64,000 nt of DNA. Origin: Haemophilus parainfluenzae. GTDB taxonomy: Bacteria > Pseudomonadota > Gammaproteobacteria > Enterobacterales > Pasteurellaceae. The position numbers and the translations under genes were made by a program. The DNA lies in NCBI RefSeq assembly GCF_036288925.1, contig NZ_CP127167.1, positions 868,001 through 932,000 on the forward strand, given 5' to 3'. Shown piece after piece: positions 37,534-47,860 of the stretch; the first letter of the stretch is position 1, and every line of letters starts with the position of its first letter. The notes under the pieces are model-generated. The model was not told where the DNA came from. It searched no databases and saw only the letters and a program-made list of their open reading frames with translations.

Positions 37534-39492
37534 TTAAAACGTATAATTGACATTTAAACGAATGTCTCGACCTGGCTCAGGTAATGTTGATACCCCTGCA
37601 CGTTGGCTATGGCTTCGATAATACTTGTTAAACGCATTATCTAGAGCAAGATTCACATTAATATTTTCAACCGGTTTCCATGTAATATAGAAATCACTTA
37701 CCCCATATCCAGGGCGTTTAGTGGTTGTTGCACCACCGCCACGATTATTCGTCGTTGAGTCATAACTGGTATGTTGTACAAAGCGACCTTTCCAGCCAAT
37801 TTCAATATTAGGTTGAGTAAAGCGATAAGATACGCCTGTTGTCCAAGTACGTCCAATCGGAATAGCTGTCACGGTACTATCTACTGTTCTGCCATCTAAT
37901 TCAGGTTTACTATAAGCTACACCTGCACGTAATGTTAAACCTTCATATTTGTAAGCTGCACCGACTTCATATCCGTGGTTTCTTAGCTTGCCTGCATTTT
38001 GGATTTCGTAAAAACCAGGACGAATAAGTGTAAATGCGTGAGTATCTTTTACCGTTTGCCAGAAATAGCTTCCATTTAACGAGAAATTATCGGCTAATTT
38101 GTAATTGAAACCCACTTCTGCATTACGGGATTTTTCTGGTTTAATATTTGATGCTATTGAGTAAACCGCTGTCTTACCTCGAGTTGAACCTGACGATAGC
38201 ATTACTTCATGGAAACGAGGGCTTCGTGTTGCATAGTTTAAGCTTGCATTAAAACTTAGATCATTATTCACTTCATAAATTAAACCAACACTCGGATTTA
38301 CACTTCCCTTATGCGATTTTTTGCCATTCATTGCTCGGAAATCAAAGTGATCATAACGTAATCCGGTTGTTAAAGTAAAAGCACCTAAACCCCAGATACC
38401 TTCTGTATAAACACCGACATCACGTTTCTTTTGAGTTTTCATTTGAACACCGTTTTGTACGGTGAGCGAATTAGGTTTACCTTCTTGATCACGATAATTG
38501 AGGCCGTATTTAACGAGATGAGATTGACCGATTGCACTTTCTAAATTTAAGTTTGCCCCATTAGCAATTAAGCGTGTTTTTGAATTTTCACTCGGTTCTT
38601 TACGATTGATCATAGAATGATATACATTAGCTTTAGCATTTGTTACAAAGCCCATGTTCGTACCATTCCATTCTAAATTTGTCGTATCATTTTGTGTTAT
38701 ACGATAGCGAGGAGCATTATTTGCCTCATTATTGTCTTGCGCAAAATCAAACTCTTCACGAAGGGCACGAACACCATAATGACGTTCTTGACGATGACTG
38801 ACTTCGATTCTGTGGTTTTCATTGACATCAAAACCAAGTTTAGCTAATAAGCCACGCTGTCCTAATGCACTATTTTTTACTTTATAGCCATTACCGTCTT
38901 TATAATCACGTTCAGTCACAAAATTAGCAGAAATTAATGCATCTACCGGACCAGCTTTAGAATAAACTGTTGCCCCTTTAGACCAGCCACTATTTGAACT
39001 TACACCTGCATTAACTTTGAAGCCGATATCTTGTCCTTCTTTGAGCAAATCTTTTGCGCTAACTGTTTCTGCAACAATTGCACCGCTTGTAGCTCCAATT
39101 CCAGCACTTGCTGAACCCGTCCCTTTTTGCACATCGACACGTTTTAATAAAGACGGATCAAACATGAAACGACCTTGGTGATGGAATAATTGTGCATCGG
39201 TATAAGCACCATCAATTTTTACATCAACTTGATCTTGTCCCATACCACGAATTGTAAACCATTGTGAGGTACCACGACCGCCACCAAAATTAATTGCTGG
39301 TTCATCCTTTAATAAACCTTTTAATTCGGTCTCAGTGCTACGCTCCATTGTTTTTGTCGTAATCACATTGGTTTTACTTTTTGCCCCACTATTTTCGGAA
39401 ACAACATTAATCACATCTAGTTGTTCTTCAGCTTGGGTATTCGCTGCAATAAACACAGCAAGTGGCAATAAGGCAAAATTTGCTTTCTTCAT
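37534..39492 (-). CDS. TonB-dependent outer membrane receptor (iron or haem type)
   Basis: A 652-residue receptor. The signal peptide ends NTQA-EEQ, then a TonB box-like LDVINVV, the plug (ELKGLLKDEPAINFGGGRGT, IRGMGQDQVDVKIDG, RVDVQKGTGSASAGIGATSG) and a 22-stranded barrel ending LNVNYTF. The segment YATRSPRFHEVMLSSG is placed like the FRAP/NPxL region of haem receptors, so a haem or catechol ligand is likely, but it cannot be assigned. The ATG at 39492 has AAAGGTG in front; the longer frame to 39627 lacks support. A Fur box lies just upstream. The neighbouring fepA-like gene is broken. Confidence 0.82.
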   Translation of the reverse strand: MKKANFALLPLAVFIAANTQAEEQLDVINVVSENSGAKSKTNVITTKTMERSTETELKGLLKDEPAINFGGGRGTSQWFTIRGMGQDQVDVKIDGAYTDAQLFHHQGRFMFDPSLLKRVDVQKGTGSASAGIGATSGAIVAETVSAKDLLKEGQDIGFKVNAGVSSNSGWSKGATVYSKAGPVDALISANFVTERDYKDGNGYKVKNSALGQRGLLAKLGFDVNENHRIEVSHRQERHYGVRALREEFDFAQDNNEANNAPRYRITQNDTTNLEWNGTNMGFVTNAKANVYHSMINRKEPSENSKTRLIANGANLNLESAIGQSHLVKYGLNYRDQEGKPNSLTVQNGVQMKTQKKRDVGVYTEGIWGLGAFTLTTGLRYDHFDFRAMNGKKSHKGSVNPSVGLIYEVNNDLSFNASLNYATRSPRFHEVMLSSGSTRGKTAVYSIASNIKPEKSRNAEVGFNYKLADNFSLNGSYFWQTVKDTHAFTLIRPGFYEIQNAGKLRNHGYEVGAAYKYEGLTLRAGVAYSKPELDGRTVDSTVTAIPIGRTWTTGVSYRFTQPNIEIGWKGRFVQHTSYDSTTNNRGGGATTTKRPGYGVSDFYITWKPVENINVNLALDNAFNKYYRSHSQRAGVSTLPEPGRDIRLNVNYTF

Positions 39493-39512
39493 AAGTACAC
39501 CTTTAATAAAAT

Positions 39513-39531
39513 TAAAATGATAACAATTATT
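39513..39531 (-). promoter_or_regulatory. Fur box upstream of the TonB-dependent receptor
   Basis: TAAAATGATAACAATTATT agrees with the 19-base Fur consensus at 14 positions and lies 20 bp upstream of the ATG, where it would cover the promoter. Iron repression is inferred. Confidence 0.6.
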
Positions 39532-39598
39532 ATTTATTTTTATATGTTGAGTCAAGATTTCTTTGCGTTTTTGTTGTCTAAGTTGGCTACATATAAAA

Positions 39599-39620
39599 AA
39601 GCCCTGTATAAACAGGGCTT
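39599..39620 (-). terminator. Terminator after the fepA-like pseudogene
   Basis: AAGCCCTGT (39599-39607) pairs with ACAGGGCTT (39612-39620); on the minus strand it is followed by TTTTT. It separates the pseudogene from the next receptor gene. Confidence 0.85.
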
Positions 39621-39637
39621 GAATCATCTTTTATTAC

Positions 39638-41887
39638 TTAGAAAGTATATTTTACTGTTGCGTAATAAGCACGACCAGGTTCGTTATAAGTATGAGCATT
39701 GTAATTTGTACTGCTTGATGAACGATAAATACGTTTATCAAATAAGTTACTTACGCCAACACGAATGCTGATTGTGTCTTTCCAATTATAACCTGCACTT
39801 AATCCCCAAACTGCATAGCTACCAATATCTTCTGAGCCAGCAAGCTGATTAACGTATTTATTGTTACCATTTTCCATACGGTTTTCCGGATTTTTACGGG
39901 ATTTTTGTTTACCGTATTGCGTATAAGTTAACATCGCATCCAAACTATCGGTAATTTGATAACTTAAGCTTGAATTCAAGGTATATTTTGGCACGATAGA
40001 AAGCGGATTACCTGTATCTTTATTTTTGGTTTTATGCATATAAGTGAAGTTATTCACCCAGTTTAATTTATCTTGGATTAATGGTAATGTCAGATTACCT
40101 TCAAAACCTTCAATCACCGCGCGGTTTGCATTACCCCATTTATACAAATAGTTACCTAAGTTAGTTAAACCAATAAATTCACCATCAGATACGATTTTGT
40201 TACGATAGTCATTACGGAAGTAAGCCACAGAAGCAAGAAGCCCGTCTTTATTATATTCAACTCCAATTTCTTTATTCCAGCTGGTTTCTGGTTTAATGTC
40301 GCTATTACCTTGGAAATAACAAGTTTTATTATTTGGTACATTCGTTGGACAACCTTGGCCTAAGGTAAACAACAAGTAATTCGGATTAGTTTGATAAAGG
40401 TTCGGTGCTTTATAAGCTCTTGCTATCCCACCTTTGATTCTCCAATCATCGTTGAGGCTTTGTAAGAAGTTTAATCCACCACTTACATTAGAACCTGAAT
40501 AGGTGTTGTAATCATAACGTAAAGATGGCGTTAGGATGGTAGATTGGGTTGCTGAAATATTATCTTCAACAAATACTGCCCATTCAGTTTGACTGCTATG
40601 ACCACCTCGTACATTTGAGATACCACTTGGTAAACGTTCTTTCAAATCATAAACTACTTTATTGCCAACACGTCGTCCGCCGAGTAACTGTGTCATCGAA
40701 GCGTCATCATCTAAACTGCTATGCGCACCTTCAAAACCAACTGTCAGCATATGATCTACACCCAAGGTAAATGGAATATAGAATTCTGAACTAAAACGTG
40801 TATTTTTAAGAATGGAATCGCTAAAAGCTGATGTACTCGAATAACTGCCCTCTGGACCACCCGCTAAGTATTCTGGTAAACGGCTGTTTTTCGTTTTATC
40901 AAAAGTAATATAGGTTTTATTGTCAAAATGATCGAATTTACCTTCATAGGTTAAAGCATAGTTTTGACGATATAAACGAGCAGTTTCAGCTTTACTTCCT
41001 GCCAAGGTTTTGGTTTCAGGATAGTTTTTATTATTGTAAAGCCCTGCTGAGCTATTTTGTGTATCACCGTTATAAATATTACCTTGACGGTTAAAACCAG
41101 AATCCAAGGTTAATTTATTTTTCTCATTGATATTCCACACTAAACGGCCATTAATATCTTTATTACGTACACCTTCACGACCGGCAATAGCAGGATCGCC
41201 ATTAATACCGACTTCATCCGCTTGCGTTTTGTTCCAGTTACCATATAAACGGAATTGCAATACGTCTTTAATTAACGCTCCGCTTAGATTAAAACCGACA
41301 CGGTTCGTTGCGCCTTCGTCGCTATCTTCGGGTTAGTTGGTGTAATAACTTAAGCTCCCGTGTAAATCATTGGTAACAGGTTTAGTGATAATATTCACCA
41401 CTCCACCCATTGCACCTGAGCCATAGCGTGCAGCCGAAGGACCACGTAATACTTCAATTTTTTCAATCGCTTCAACTGGTACCCAGTTACTGTCGCCACG
41501 AGAGTTACGTTCACCACGCACACCATAACGTTCTGCATTACGAGAGGTGACTGGTTTACCATCCACTAAAATCAATGTATTTTCTGGTCCCATACCACGA
41601 ATATCAATTTGACGTTTATTTCCGCGTTGTCCTGTAGATGAGTTACCTGTTAAATTCACACCTGGCATAGTACGTAATACTTCAGAAACATCATTTGTCG
41701 CTGGGCGTTTCTCTAAATCTTTTGCTGTCACAAGAGAAGAACCAAGTGATTGTTTTACCTGATCTTCCGCAGTAACTTTAATTTCCTCAAGTTTCTCTTC
41801 TGCATAAGAATAGTTTGAAAAAAGCGCGATGGTTAACGCACTTAATGCGAAGAATGATGTTGTTTTTAAATGATTGGATTTATACAT
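39638..41887 (-). pseudogene. fepA: FepA-like ferric-catecholate receptor with an in-frame stop
   Basis: One continuous frame of 750 codons, about the length of E. coli FepA (746), is cut by a single TAA at 41333-41335 (codon 185). Before it: signal peptide to SYAEE, TonB box-like EEIKVTAE, and plug motifs DIRGMGPENTLILVDGKPV and RGPSAARYGSGAMGGVVNII. After it, in the same frame: DEGATNRVGFNLSGALI, REGVRNKDINGR, AYKAPNLYQTNPNYLLF and the end YYATVKYTF, all FepA features. No base is lost or gained, so a point change is enough. Only a 184-residue plug fragment would be made, unless the stop is suppressed. A Fur box precedes it. Confidence 0.88.
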
Positions 41888-41960
41888 TAAAATGCTCTCC
41901 TGGCATATGTGGAATAAATAATGTCCGAGGATTTTAGTACAACATTATTTTCATGTAAAT

Positions 41961-41979
41961 AATAATTCTTATCATTATA
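41961..41979 (-). promoter_or_regulatory. Fur box upstream of the fepA-like gene
   Basis: On the minus strand TATAATGATAAGAATTATT matches the 19-base Fur consensus at 15 positions. It lies about 75 bp upstream of the fepA-like ATG. Confidence 0.65.
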
Positions 41980-42067
41980 ATAAGTGCATTAACTAGAATA
42001 GGTAAAAATACCAAAATTTTTGACCGCTCTTTCTTGCAATCCAAACAGATTCTAGTATCATTCACGG

Positions 42068-42084
42068 CTCGCCAATTTGGCGAG
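42068..42084 (+). other. Leader hairpin before the preQ1 element
   Basis: CTCGCCA-ATT-TGGCGAG, a seven-bp stem with a three-base loop, is followed by TTTATTTCTC on the plus strand. It may be a terminator for upstream transcripts or a part of the yhhQ leader. Confidence 0.55.
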
Positions 42085-42097
42085 TTTATTTCTCGTG

Positions 42098-42133
42098 TCG
42101 GGTTCCCTACCCCCGATTAACTAACTAAAAAGG
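42098..42133 (+). promoter_or_regulatory. preQ1-I riboswitch candidate for yhhQ
   Basis: The stem UCGGG/CCCGA (42098-42102 with 42112-42116) closes a loop with UUCCCUACC, and the A-rich tail UUAACUAACUAAAAAGG follows, as in preQ1 class I aptamers (compare the Thermoanaerobacter type). The CCU of the loop can pair with AGG at 42131-42133, which belongs to the ribosome site of the next gene, so ligand binding would block translation. The downstream gene imports queuosine precursors, which strongly supports the call. No folding programme was run. Confidence 0.75.
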
Positions 42134-42140
42134 TCTTAAA

Positions 42141-42854
42141 ATGAAAATTAATACTCTGATCTTCAATGATCAACAAAAACGTTTTGCTTTAATTTTATTA
42201 AGCTTGTTTCATATCTTCATCATCACAGCCAGTAATTATTTCGTTCAAATTCCCTTTGAAATCAATTTAAAATTGACCGCACTTGGTTTTGCTGATGATT
42301 TCTCATTCCACAGCACATGGGGCACACTCACTTTTCCATTCATTTTCTTAGCCACTGATTTAACGGTGCGTGTATTTGGGGCGAAAGAAGCACGTTGGAT
42401 CATCTTTATCGTGATGCTCCCTGCGCTTATCGTGAGTTACATTGTTTCGGTTGTTTTTTCTAATGGACAATATCAAGGCTTAGGTGCATTAAGTGAATTC
42501 AATATGTTTGTTTTCCGTATTGCCCTTGCTAGCTTCTGTGCTTATGTATTCGGACAATTATTAGATGTGTTAGTTTTCAATCGCTTACGCCAATTAAAAA
42601 CGTGGTGGATTGCCCCGAGTAGTTCAATGACATTTGGCTCTCTTGCTGATACTTTTATGTTCTTTGCTGTAGCGTTTTATCAAAGCAGCGATCCTTTCAT
42701 GGCAGAGCATTGGTTTAGCCTTGGATTTGTCGATTATTTATTTAAATTATTTGTTGGCATTATCTTATTTGTACCCGCTTATGGCGTGGTGCTTGGTATG
42801 ATTTTGCGTAAGCTTCAATCACTGACAAATTCTCAATATGAATTGAAAATATAA
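42141..42854 (+). CDS. yhhQ: Queuosine precursor transporter YhhQ
   Basis: A 237-residue inner-membrane protein with six hydrophobic segments of the YhhQ/COG1738 family, which imports 7-cyano-7-deazaguanine (preQ0) or preQ1 for the queuosine base of tRNA. Family features are FPFIFLATDLTVRVFGAKEARW (about 67-88) and SSSMTFGSLADTFMFFAVAF (about 156-175). It ends with a cytosolic basic tail. AAAAAGG before the ATG is part of the riboswitch. Many Pasteurellaceae lack the early queuosine pathway and salvage precursors, which fits this control. Confidence 0.9.
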   Translation: MKINTLIFNDQQKRFALILLSLFHIFIITASNYFVQIPFEINLKLTALGFADDFSFHSTWGTLTFPFIFLATDLTVRVFGAKEARWIIFIVMLPALIVSYIVSVVFSNGQYQGLGALSEFNMFVFRIALASFCAYVFGQLLDVLVFNRLRQLKTWWIAPSSSMTFGSLADTFMFFAVAFYQSSDPFMAEHWFSLGFVDYLFKLFVGIILFVPAYGVVLGMILRKLQSLTNSQYELKI

Positions 42855-42861
42855 CGAGGAT

Positions 42862-42890
42862 AAAAGGCGTGTTAAACACGTCTTTTTATT
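42862..42890 (+). terminator. Terminator of yhhQ
   Basis: AAAAGGCGTGT (42862-42872) and ACACGTCTTTT (42876-42886) with a three-base loop and one G-T pair, followed by TATTT. Confidence 0.8.
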
Positions 42891-42893
42891 TCT

Positions 42894-43004
42894 GTTCATG
42901 CACAGATATTTCTTCGGAATGTTGACTCACAGATTACCAAGTATTATGGAAACTATTTGAATGATTATAATAATGCCATTGATTATCTCATTGAACAAGT
43001 ATGA
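42894..43004 (+). pseudogene. Possible C-terminal remnant of an unknown gene
   Basis: A frame without a start codon reads 36 residues (VHAQIFLRNVDSQITKYYGN, then [16 protein letters not shown]) to a TGA at 43002-43004. The composition looks like a real helical protein end rather than noise, and it begins right after the yhhQ terminator. It overlaps the last 17 bases of ftsP on the other strand. I do not recognise the parent protein. It could also be a chance frame. Confidence 0.3.
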
Positions 43005-44397
43005 TACCAAGGCAACCCATATCTGCTAGCATCAAATTTGATGCACCGAATAAGAAAGGATGGCTATTTGATGATGGTTGTTCAAATTTTACTAAAATTT
43101 GTACTTTCTTTTTCACCCAAACTGTGTCTTTCCAGGCAAGCTCCGACACATCGACGTTGACGTCATCTTGGCTTTTAATAACAAATTTAGCGCCTTGAAT
43201 GGTAAAGCCGACAGGCAGAGAGCTGTTGATGATCCAACGTTCGACAGTACCAACTTTAGCCGAAATATCAACACGACGCGGATCGAAGCGTTGTTTGTTG
43301 ATTAAGCCATTCGTGACATCCAATTCAAAGGTGCGTTCTTGGGCGATTTTACTTTCGAGCATAGCCATGGCATCAGTATTAAATTGCTCATTCATCTTTT
43401 TACTGAATGCTGAAATGTCACCTTGTGGGCGAAGTTCTAAAACGGTGTTATCTGCAAAATCATTGCTTGAGCTGAACACATTTTTGACTTTGTCGAAGAA
43501 ACCACGTTTAGCCCCAGAGATGAGCGATACACCTTCTCCTTCGCTTAAATTGACTAATACTTCAGCACGTTCACCTGGTGCAAGAATGAGAGAATTAATT
43601 GCTTTACCTTGTGGTAAAAAGCCTAGGTCTCGCGAAACGAGCAACATATCTTGCTCATTATCTAAACGCAGATCATAGGCTCTTGCTAATGACGCATTGA
43701 GCAAACGCAAACGCACCCAGCCACGAGGGACGTCAAGATAAGGCGCTTCCTGTCCATTAACGAGAAGACGATTACCGACAAAGTGCGGTTGATTTTGCTT
43801 AAATAATTGTAATCCGTTGCCGTTAAATTCCATGTCTTGTAAGATTAATGGAATATCGTCCACGCCATATTTATGAGGAAGTTGTGATTTTAGGCTTTGC
43901 TCATCTTCAATCAACCACATTCCCACAATGCCGCGATAGGTTTGATAAGCCGAGTTAGCCAAGGTCGCAGAACGATACCAGCAAGTCGCGGCAGGTTGGT
44001 CTATAGGGATAATTGGTGCCCAAGATTCCCCTTTTTTGAGGACTTTTGCCGCGCCACCAAATAATTCGCCACTAGCTTGTAATCCCTGAATAGAGAGAGC
44101 AATACTTTGTGGCAAATTGTTGTGATAATTGAGTTTTGCAAAAGAACCCGATTTGATGCGAATAGTGGGCCCAAGATAATTGCCGTTAAAGCCCCATACA
44201 CTGACATTATGGGAGCCATCTAATTTGTAGCCGGTTTCTTCCATATTAAGAATAATTGGGCGGCCACGTTTCGCTTCCATCAATGGCGGAATGGTTAATT
44301 TTTCACGAGATGCCGCTAATACTGATTGAGGTGTGGTAGCAAGTGCGGTTGAAATTGCAGTAGTTTTTAATAATTGGCGACGAGAAAGACGCAACAT
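42988..44397 (-). CDS. ftsP: Cell division protein FtsP (SufI), cupredoxin fold
   Basis: A 469-residue periplasmic protein of the multicopper oxidase fold that protects the divisome under stress. The twin-arginine signal [19 protein letters not shown] is visible, followed by the FtsP body: [44 protein letters not shown] and [12 protein letters not shown]. The His-Cys-His copper ligands of true oxidases are absent, as in E. coli SufI. The ATG at 44397 has AAGGAAAA in front and is one base after the plsC stop; a start at 44424 would lie inside plsC. The pair plsC-ftsP is cotranscribed. Confidence 0.92.
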   Translation of the reverse strand: MLRLSRRQLLKTTAISTALATTPQSVLAASREKLTIPPLMEAKRGRPIILNMEETGYKLDGSHNVSVWGFNGNYLGPTIRIKSGSFAKLNYHNNLPQSIALSIQGLQASGELFGGAAKVLKKGESWAPIIPIDQPAATCWYRSATLANSAYQTYRGIVGMWLIEDEQSLKSQLPHKYGVDDIPLILQDMEFNGNGLQLFKQNQPHFVGNRLLVNGQEAPYLDVPRGWVRLRLLNASLARAYDLRLDNEQDMLLVSRDLGFLPQGKAINSLILAPGERAEVLVNLSEGEGVSLISGAKRGFFDKVKNVFSSSNDFADNTVLELRPQGDISAFSKKMNEQFNTDAMAMLESKIAQERTFELDVTNGLINKQRFDPRRVDISAKVGTVERWIINSSLPVGFTIQGAKFVIKSQDDVNVDVSELAWKDTVWVKKKVQILVKFEQPSSNSHPFLFGASNLMLADMGCLGIILVQ

Positions 44398-44398
44398 A

Positions 44399-45121
44399 TT
44401 ATTTTCCTTGTGCAATTTCAGCATCGAGTTCTGCGATGCGTTTTTCCATCAAATCGTGGCAGTAAGTAGCAAGTTCGCGGACATTGTCTTTTGTGTAGGA
44501 TGACACGTCAATCGGATCCATCATTTCACAAATTACTTTACCGTTATCCCAACGATTTAAATCTATTTTATTATGTGTAGTTGAACACACAACGGGGACA
44601 ATTGGTACGCCAGCTGCAATTGCTGCATGGAATGCCCCTGTTTTGAATGGCAATAAGCCGCGACCACGGCTACGAGTGCCTTCAGGGAACATCCAAATTG
44701 ACAGGTTGTCTTTATTGATACGACGAGCAAGTTCTGTCATCGTGCTGTGTGCTTTAGAGCGATTTTCACGATCTAAGAAAATATTGCCCGTCACCCAATA
44801 CAAAATGCCGAAGAAAGGAATCCAAATCAGGCTTTTTTTACCTACACTCACCGTGCGAGGTAATACCATGTAAGAGATGGTCACCATATCAAAATTATTT
44901 TGGTGGTTACCGATATAAATACAACGCGGCATATTCTCTTTATTTTGTGGAAAACGGTGTTCTACTTCTAAGCCAAATAAAGGGTATAAGCGGCCAAACC
45001 AGCGAGCCATAATACCCACATTGCTTGGATTTTTGAAACGAATAAAGGAATAGATCGTACCGAGCACACAAATTAAAATACAACAAAGTGCAACGATGAG
45101 AATTCTGGCGATTTTTAACAT
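44399..45121 (-). CDS. plsC: 1-acyl-sn-glycerol-3-phosphate acyltransferase
   Basis: A 240-residue inner-membrane enzyme that makes phosphatidic acid from lysophosphatidic acid. After an N-terminal membrane segment it has the catalytic NHQNNFD (HX4D), [28 protein letters not shown] with the substrate-binding EGTR, and VPIVPVVCS. These are the four PlsC motifs in order. It is upstream of ftsP and divergent from lpxH, as in H. influenzae. Confidence 0.95.
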   Translation of the reverse strand: MLKIARILIVALCCILICVLGTIYSFIRFKNPSNVGIMARWFGRLYPLFGLEVEHRFPQNKENMPRCIYIGNHQNNFDMVTISYMVLPRTVSVGKKSLIWIPFFGILYWVTGNIFLDRENRSKAHSTMTELARRINKDNLSIWMFPEGTRSRGRGLLPFKTGAFHAAIAAGVPIVPVVCSTTHNKIDLNRWDNGKVICEMMDPIDVSSYTKDNVRELATYCHDLMEKRIAELDAEIAQGK

Positions 45122-45208
45122 AGAAAATACCTAATTAAAATTTTTGGAAAGTATAGCAAATTACACAAAAATGTGTGCTAATCTAATGAAAAAAATGACG
45201 GAATAGTT

Positions 45209-45913
45209 ATGAAACCCATTTATTTTATTGCAGATCTTCATTTGAGCGAAACGCATCCAGAATTAACCGCACTTTTTAACGATTTTATGCAAAACAAAGC
45301 ACAAGAAGCCCAAGCGGTTTATATTTTGGGGGATCTTTTTGATTTTTGGATTGGTGATGATGAGACCTCACCTTTAATTTCACAAGTCAAACAGCAGCTT
45401 AAAAAACTGACAGAAAAGGGCATTGCTTGTTATTTTATTCATGGCAATCGAGATTTTCTCGTCGGGAAAAAATTTGCACAAGATTGTGGTTTAACGTTAT
45501 TGCCAGACTATCATTGCGTTGATCTTTATGGTGTGAAAACCTTAATTTGTCATGGTGATACCTTATGTATTGATGATGTGAAGTATCAGCAATTTCGCCG
45601 AAAAGTGCATCAAAAATGGCGACAAAGATTGTTTTTATGTTTGCCATTAAAAGTGCGGTTAAAAATTGCAGAGAAAATTCGTGCGAAGAGCAAAGAAGAT
45701 AAGCAGTATAAGTCGCTGGATATCATGGATGTGAATTTAGTGTTTACGGTACAAACAGTGAAAGCATTTGGTGTTGAGCGGTTAATTCACGGTCATACGC
45801 ATCGAGAGGCCATTCATCAGGAAAAAGCGTACACGCGAATAGTGTTAGGCGATTGGCGAAAGGATTATGCCTCCATTTTGGAAGTAACAGAAAACGGTTA
45901 TCGGTTTATTTAA
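45209..45913 (+). CDS. lpxH: UDP-2,3-diacylglucosamine diphosphatase
   Basis: A 234-residue manganese hydrolase of lipid A synthesis that releases UMP and lipid X. Metallophosphatase motifs are ADLHLSE (8-14), [12 protein letters not shown] (about 41-52), [13 protein letters not shown] and [10 protein letters not shown] near the C-terminus, with His for the metal site. The length is slightly below that of E. coli LpxH (240). It contains two uptake cores in its coding sequence. Divergent from plsC; terminator follows. Confidence 0.94.
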   Translation: MKPIYFIADLHLSETHPELTALFNDFMQNKAQEAQAVYILGDLFDFWIGDDETSPLISQVKQQLKKLTEKGIACYFIHGNRDFLVGKKFAQDCGLTLLPDYHCVDLYGVKTLICHGDTLCIDDVKYQQFRRKVHQKWRQRLFLCLPLKVRLKIAEKIRAKSKEDKQYKSLDIMDVNLVFTVQTVKAFGVERLIHGHTHREAIHQEKAYTRIVLGDWRKDYASILEVTENGYRFI

Positions 45914-45916
45914 ACA

Positions 45917-45946
45917 AAAAGCACAGGATTAAATCTGTGCTTTTTT
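45917..45946 (+). terminator. Terminator of lpxH
   Basis: AAAAGCACAG (45917-45926) and CTGTGCTTTT (45935-45944) followed by more Ts; it may also close the convergent glmS transcript. Confidence 0.87.
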
Positions 45947-45977
45947 GTATTAAAACGTGCTGATTTTCAACCGCACT

Positions 45978-47810
45978 TTATTCTACGGTTACCGATTTCG
46001 CTAAGTTACGAGGTTGATCCACGTCGGTTCCTTTAATTAATGCCACATGGTATGACAATAATTGCATTGGAACGGTGTAGAAAATTGGTGCAATAATTTC
46101 ATTCACTTTTGGCATAGTGATTATTTTCATGCCTTCACTTGGTGTGAAGCCTGCTTCTTTATCTGCGAACACATAAAGCTGACCACCACGCGCACGTACC
46201 TCTTCAATGTTTGATTTCACTTTTTCAAGCAATTCATTGTTTGGTGCCACCACGATAACCGGCATATCCGCATCGATTAACGCTAATGGACCGTGTTTTA
46301 ATTCACCCGCTGCATAAGCTTCAGCATGGATATAAGAAATTTCTTTTAACTTCAATGAAGCTTCCACCGCGATAGGGTAGAACTCACCACGACCTAGGAA
46401 AAGCGCATGATTTTTCTCGGCAAAGTCTTCAGCTAATACTTCGATATCTTTATCAAAGGCAAGCGCTTTTTCAATTTCAGCAGGCAGTGATTGTAACGCT
46501 TTTACAATTTCCACTTCTTTTTCGTTTGAGATATTGCCTTTTACTTTACCAATTGCAGTCACTAACATTAATAATGCGGCTAATTGAGTGGTAAATGCTT
46601 TGGTTGATGCCACACCGACTTCTACGCCTGCACGAGTCATGAATGCAAGATCAGATTCACGTACTAAAGATGAACTTGATACGTTACAGATCGTTAAGGC
46701 AGCCATGTAACCTTTTTCTTTTGCCAAGCGAAGTGCGGCAAGAGTATCCGCTGTTTCACCTGATTGAGAGATGGTCACTAACAAGCTATTTGGGCGAGTG
46801 ACAAATTTGCGATAGCGGAATTCAGACGCGATTTCGACATCACAGCTCACGCCAGCAAGTGCTTCAAACCAGTAACGAGCGGTCATCCCTGCATTATAAG
46901 AGGTACCACAAGCCACAATTTGAATGTGTTCAACTTTTTCTAAAATTTCTGATGCGCCATTACCGATAGCATCCACAATCACGTTATTGTGAAGGATACG
47001 ACCTTCCATGGTATTGATTAATGCATTTGGTTGCTCATAGATTTCTTTTTGCATGAAATGGCGGAATTTGCCTTTTTCTGCGGCATCATTTTCAAGGTTG
47101 GATTCGTGTACTTCACGTTCTACTTTTTGACCATTCGCATCGTAAATATCCACGGTACGACGTGTAATTTCGGCAATGTCGCCTTCTTCTAAATAAATGA
47201 AACGACGAGTTACGCTTAATAACGCGAGTTGGTCAGATGCCAGGAAATTTTCACCAATCCCTAAACCAATTACTAATGGACTGCCTGAACGCGCAGCCAC
47301 TAAATGTTCTGGATGTTCGCGATCTAATACCACCATACCGTATGCACCGGTAAGTTGTTTTACGGTTTTTTGTATGGCTTCAAGCAGAGTAGAGGCTGAA
47401 CGCATTTCCCATTCAACTAGGTGAGCGATCACTTCTGTATCGGTTTGAGAATTGAACACATAACCACGAGATTTAAGCAATTCACGTAATTCTTCATGAT
47501 TTTCGATGATGCCATTATGTACGACAGCAAAGTTACCCGAAGTATGTGGGTGAGCATTGGCTTCAGATGGTTCACCATGAGTTGCCCAACGTGTGTGCGC
47601 AATCCCTGTACCACCGATTAATGGTTTTACTGCAACTGCTTCATCAAGAGCTTTTACTTTACCTAAGCAGCGCACGCGGTGTAATTCATGGTTTGGATCC
47701 ACGACAGCAACACCCGCAGAGTCATAACCACGATACTCTAAGCGGTGTAAACCATTAATTAAAATTTCTGCTACATCACGTTGTGCTACCGCACCAACAA
47801 TACCACACAT
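45978..47810 (-). CDS. glmS: Glutamine--fructose-6-phosphate aminotransferase
   Basis: A 610-residue enzyme that makes glucosamine 6-phosphate, the entry point of peptidoglycan and lipopolysaccharide amino sugars. Cys2 in [10 protein letters not shown] is the glutaminase nucleophile; [32 protein letters not shown] and the two SIS domains ([20 protein letters not shown] and [18 protein letters not shown]) follow, ending [10 protein letters not shown] with the catalytic tail. A DeoR regulator gene lies 50 bp upstream in the same direction and may form an operon with it. No GlmS ribozyme is present, as expected outside Firmicutes. Confidence 0.97.
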   Translation of the reverse strand: MCGIVGAVAQRDVAEILINGLHRLEYRGYDSAGVAVVDPNHELHRVRCLGKVKALDEAVAVKPLIGGTGIAHTRWATHGEPSEANAHPHTSGNFAVVHNGIIENHEELRELLKSRGYVFNSQTDTEVIAHLVEWEMRSASTLLEAIQKTVKQLTGAYGMVVLDREHPEHLVAARSGSPLVIGLGIGENFLASDQLALLSVTRRFIYLEEGDIAEITRRTVDIYDANGQKVEREVHESNLENDAAEKGKFRHFMQKEIYEQPNALINTMEGRILHNNVIVDAIGNGASEILEKVEHIQIVACGTSYNAGMTARYWFEALAGVSCDVEIASEFRYRKFVTRPNSLLVTISQSGETADTLAALRLAKEKGYMAALTICNVSSSSLVRESDLAFMTRAGVEVGVASTKAFTTQLAALLMLVTAIGKVKGNISNEKEVEIVKALQSLPAEIEKALAFDKDIEVLAEDFAEKNHALFLGRGEFYPIAVEASLKLKEISYIHAEAYAAGELKHGPLALIDADMPVIVVAPNNELLEKVKSNIEEVRARGGQLYVFADKEAGFTPSEGMKIITMPKVNEIIAPIFYTVPMQLLSYHVALIKGTDVDQPRNLAKSVTVE

Positions 47811-47860
47811 AGTTTTTCCTTATTTACTCAAATTAAAAGTCTTGTTTTTCTGACCGCACT

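Noticed and set aside
46000..47800. Antisense frames inside glmS, and many similar frames opposite other genes
   Set aside because: All lie within confidently assigned genes, lack ribosome sites and show no recognisable protein families.
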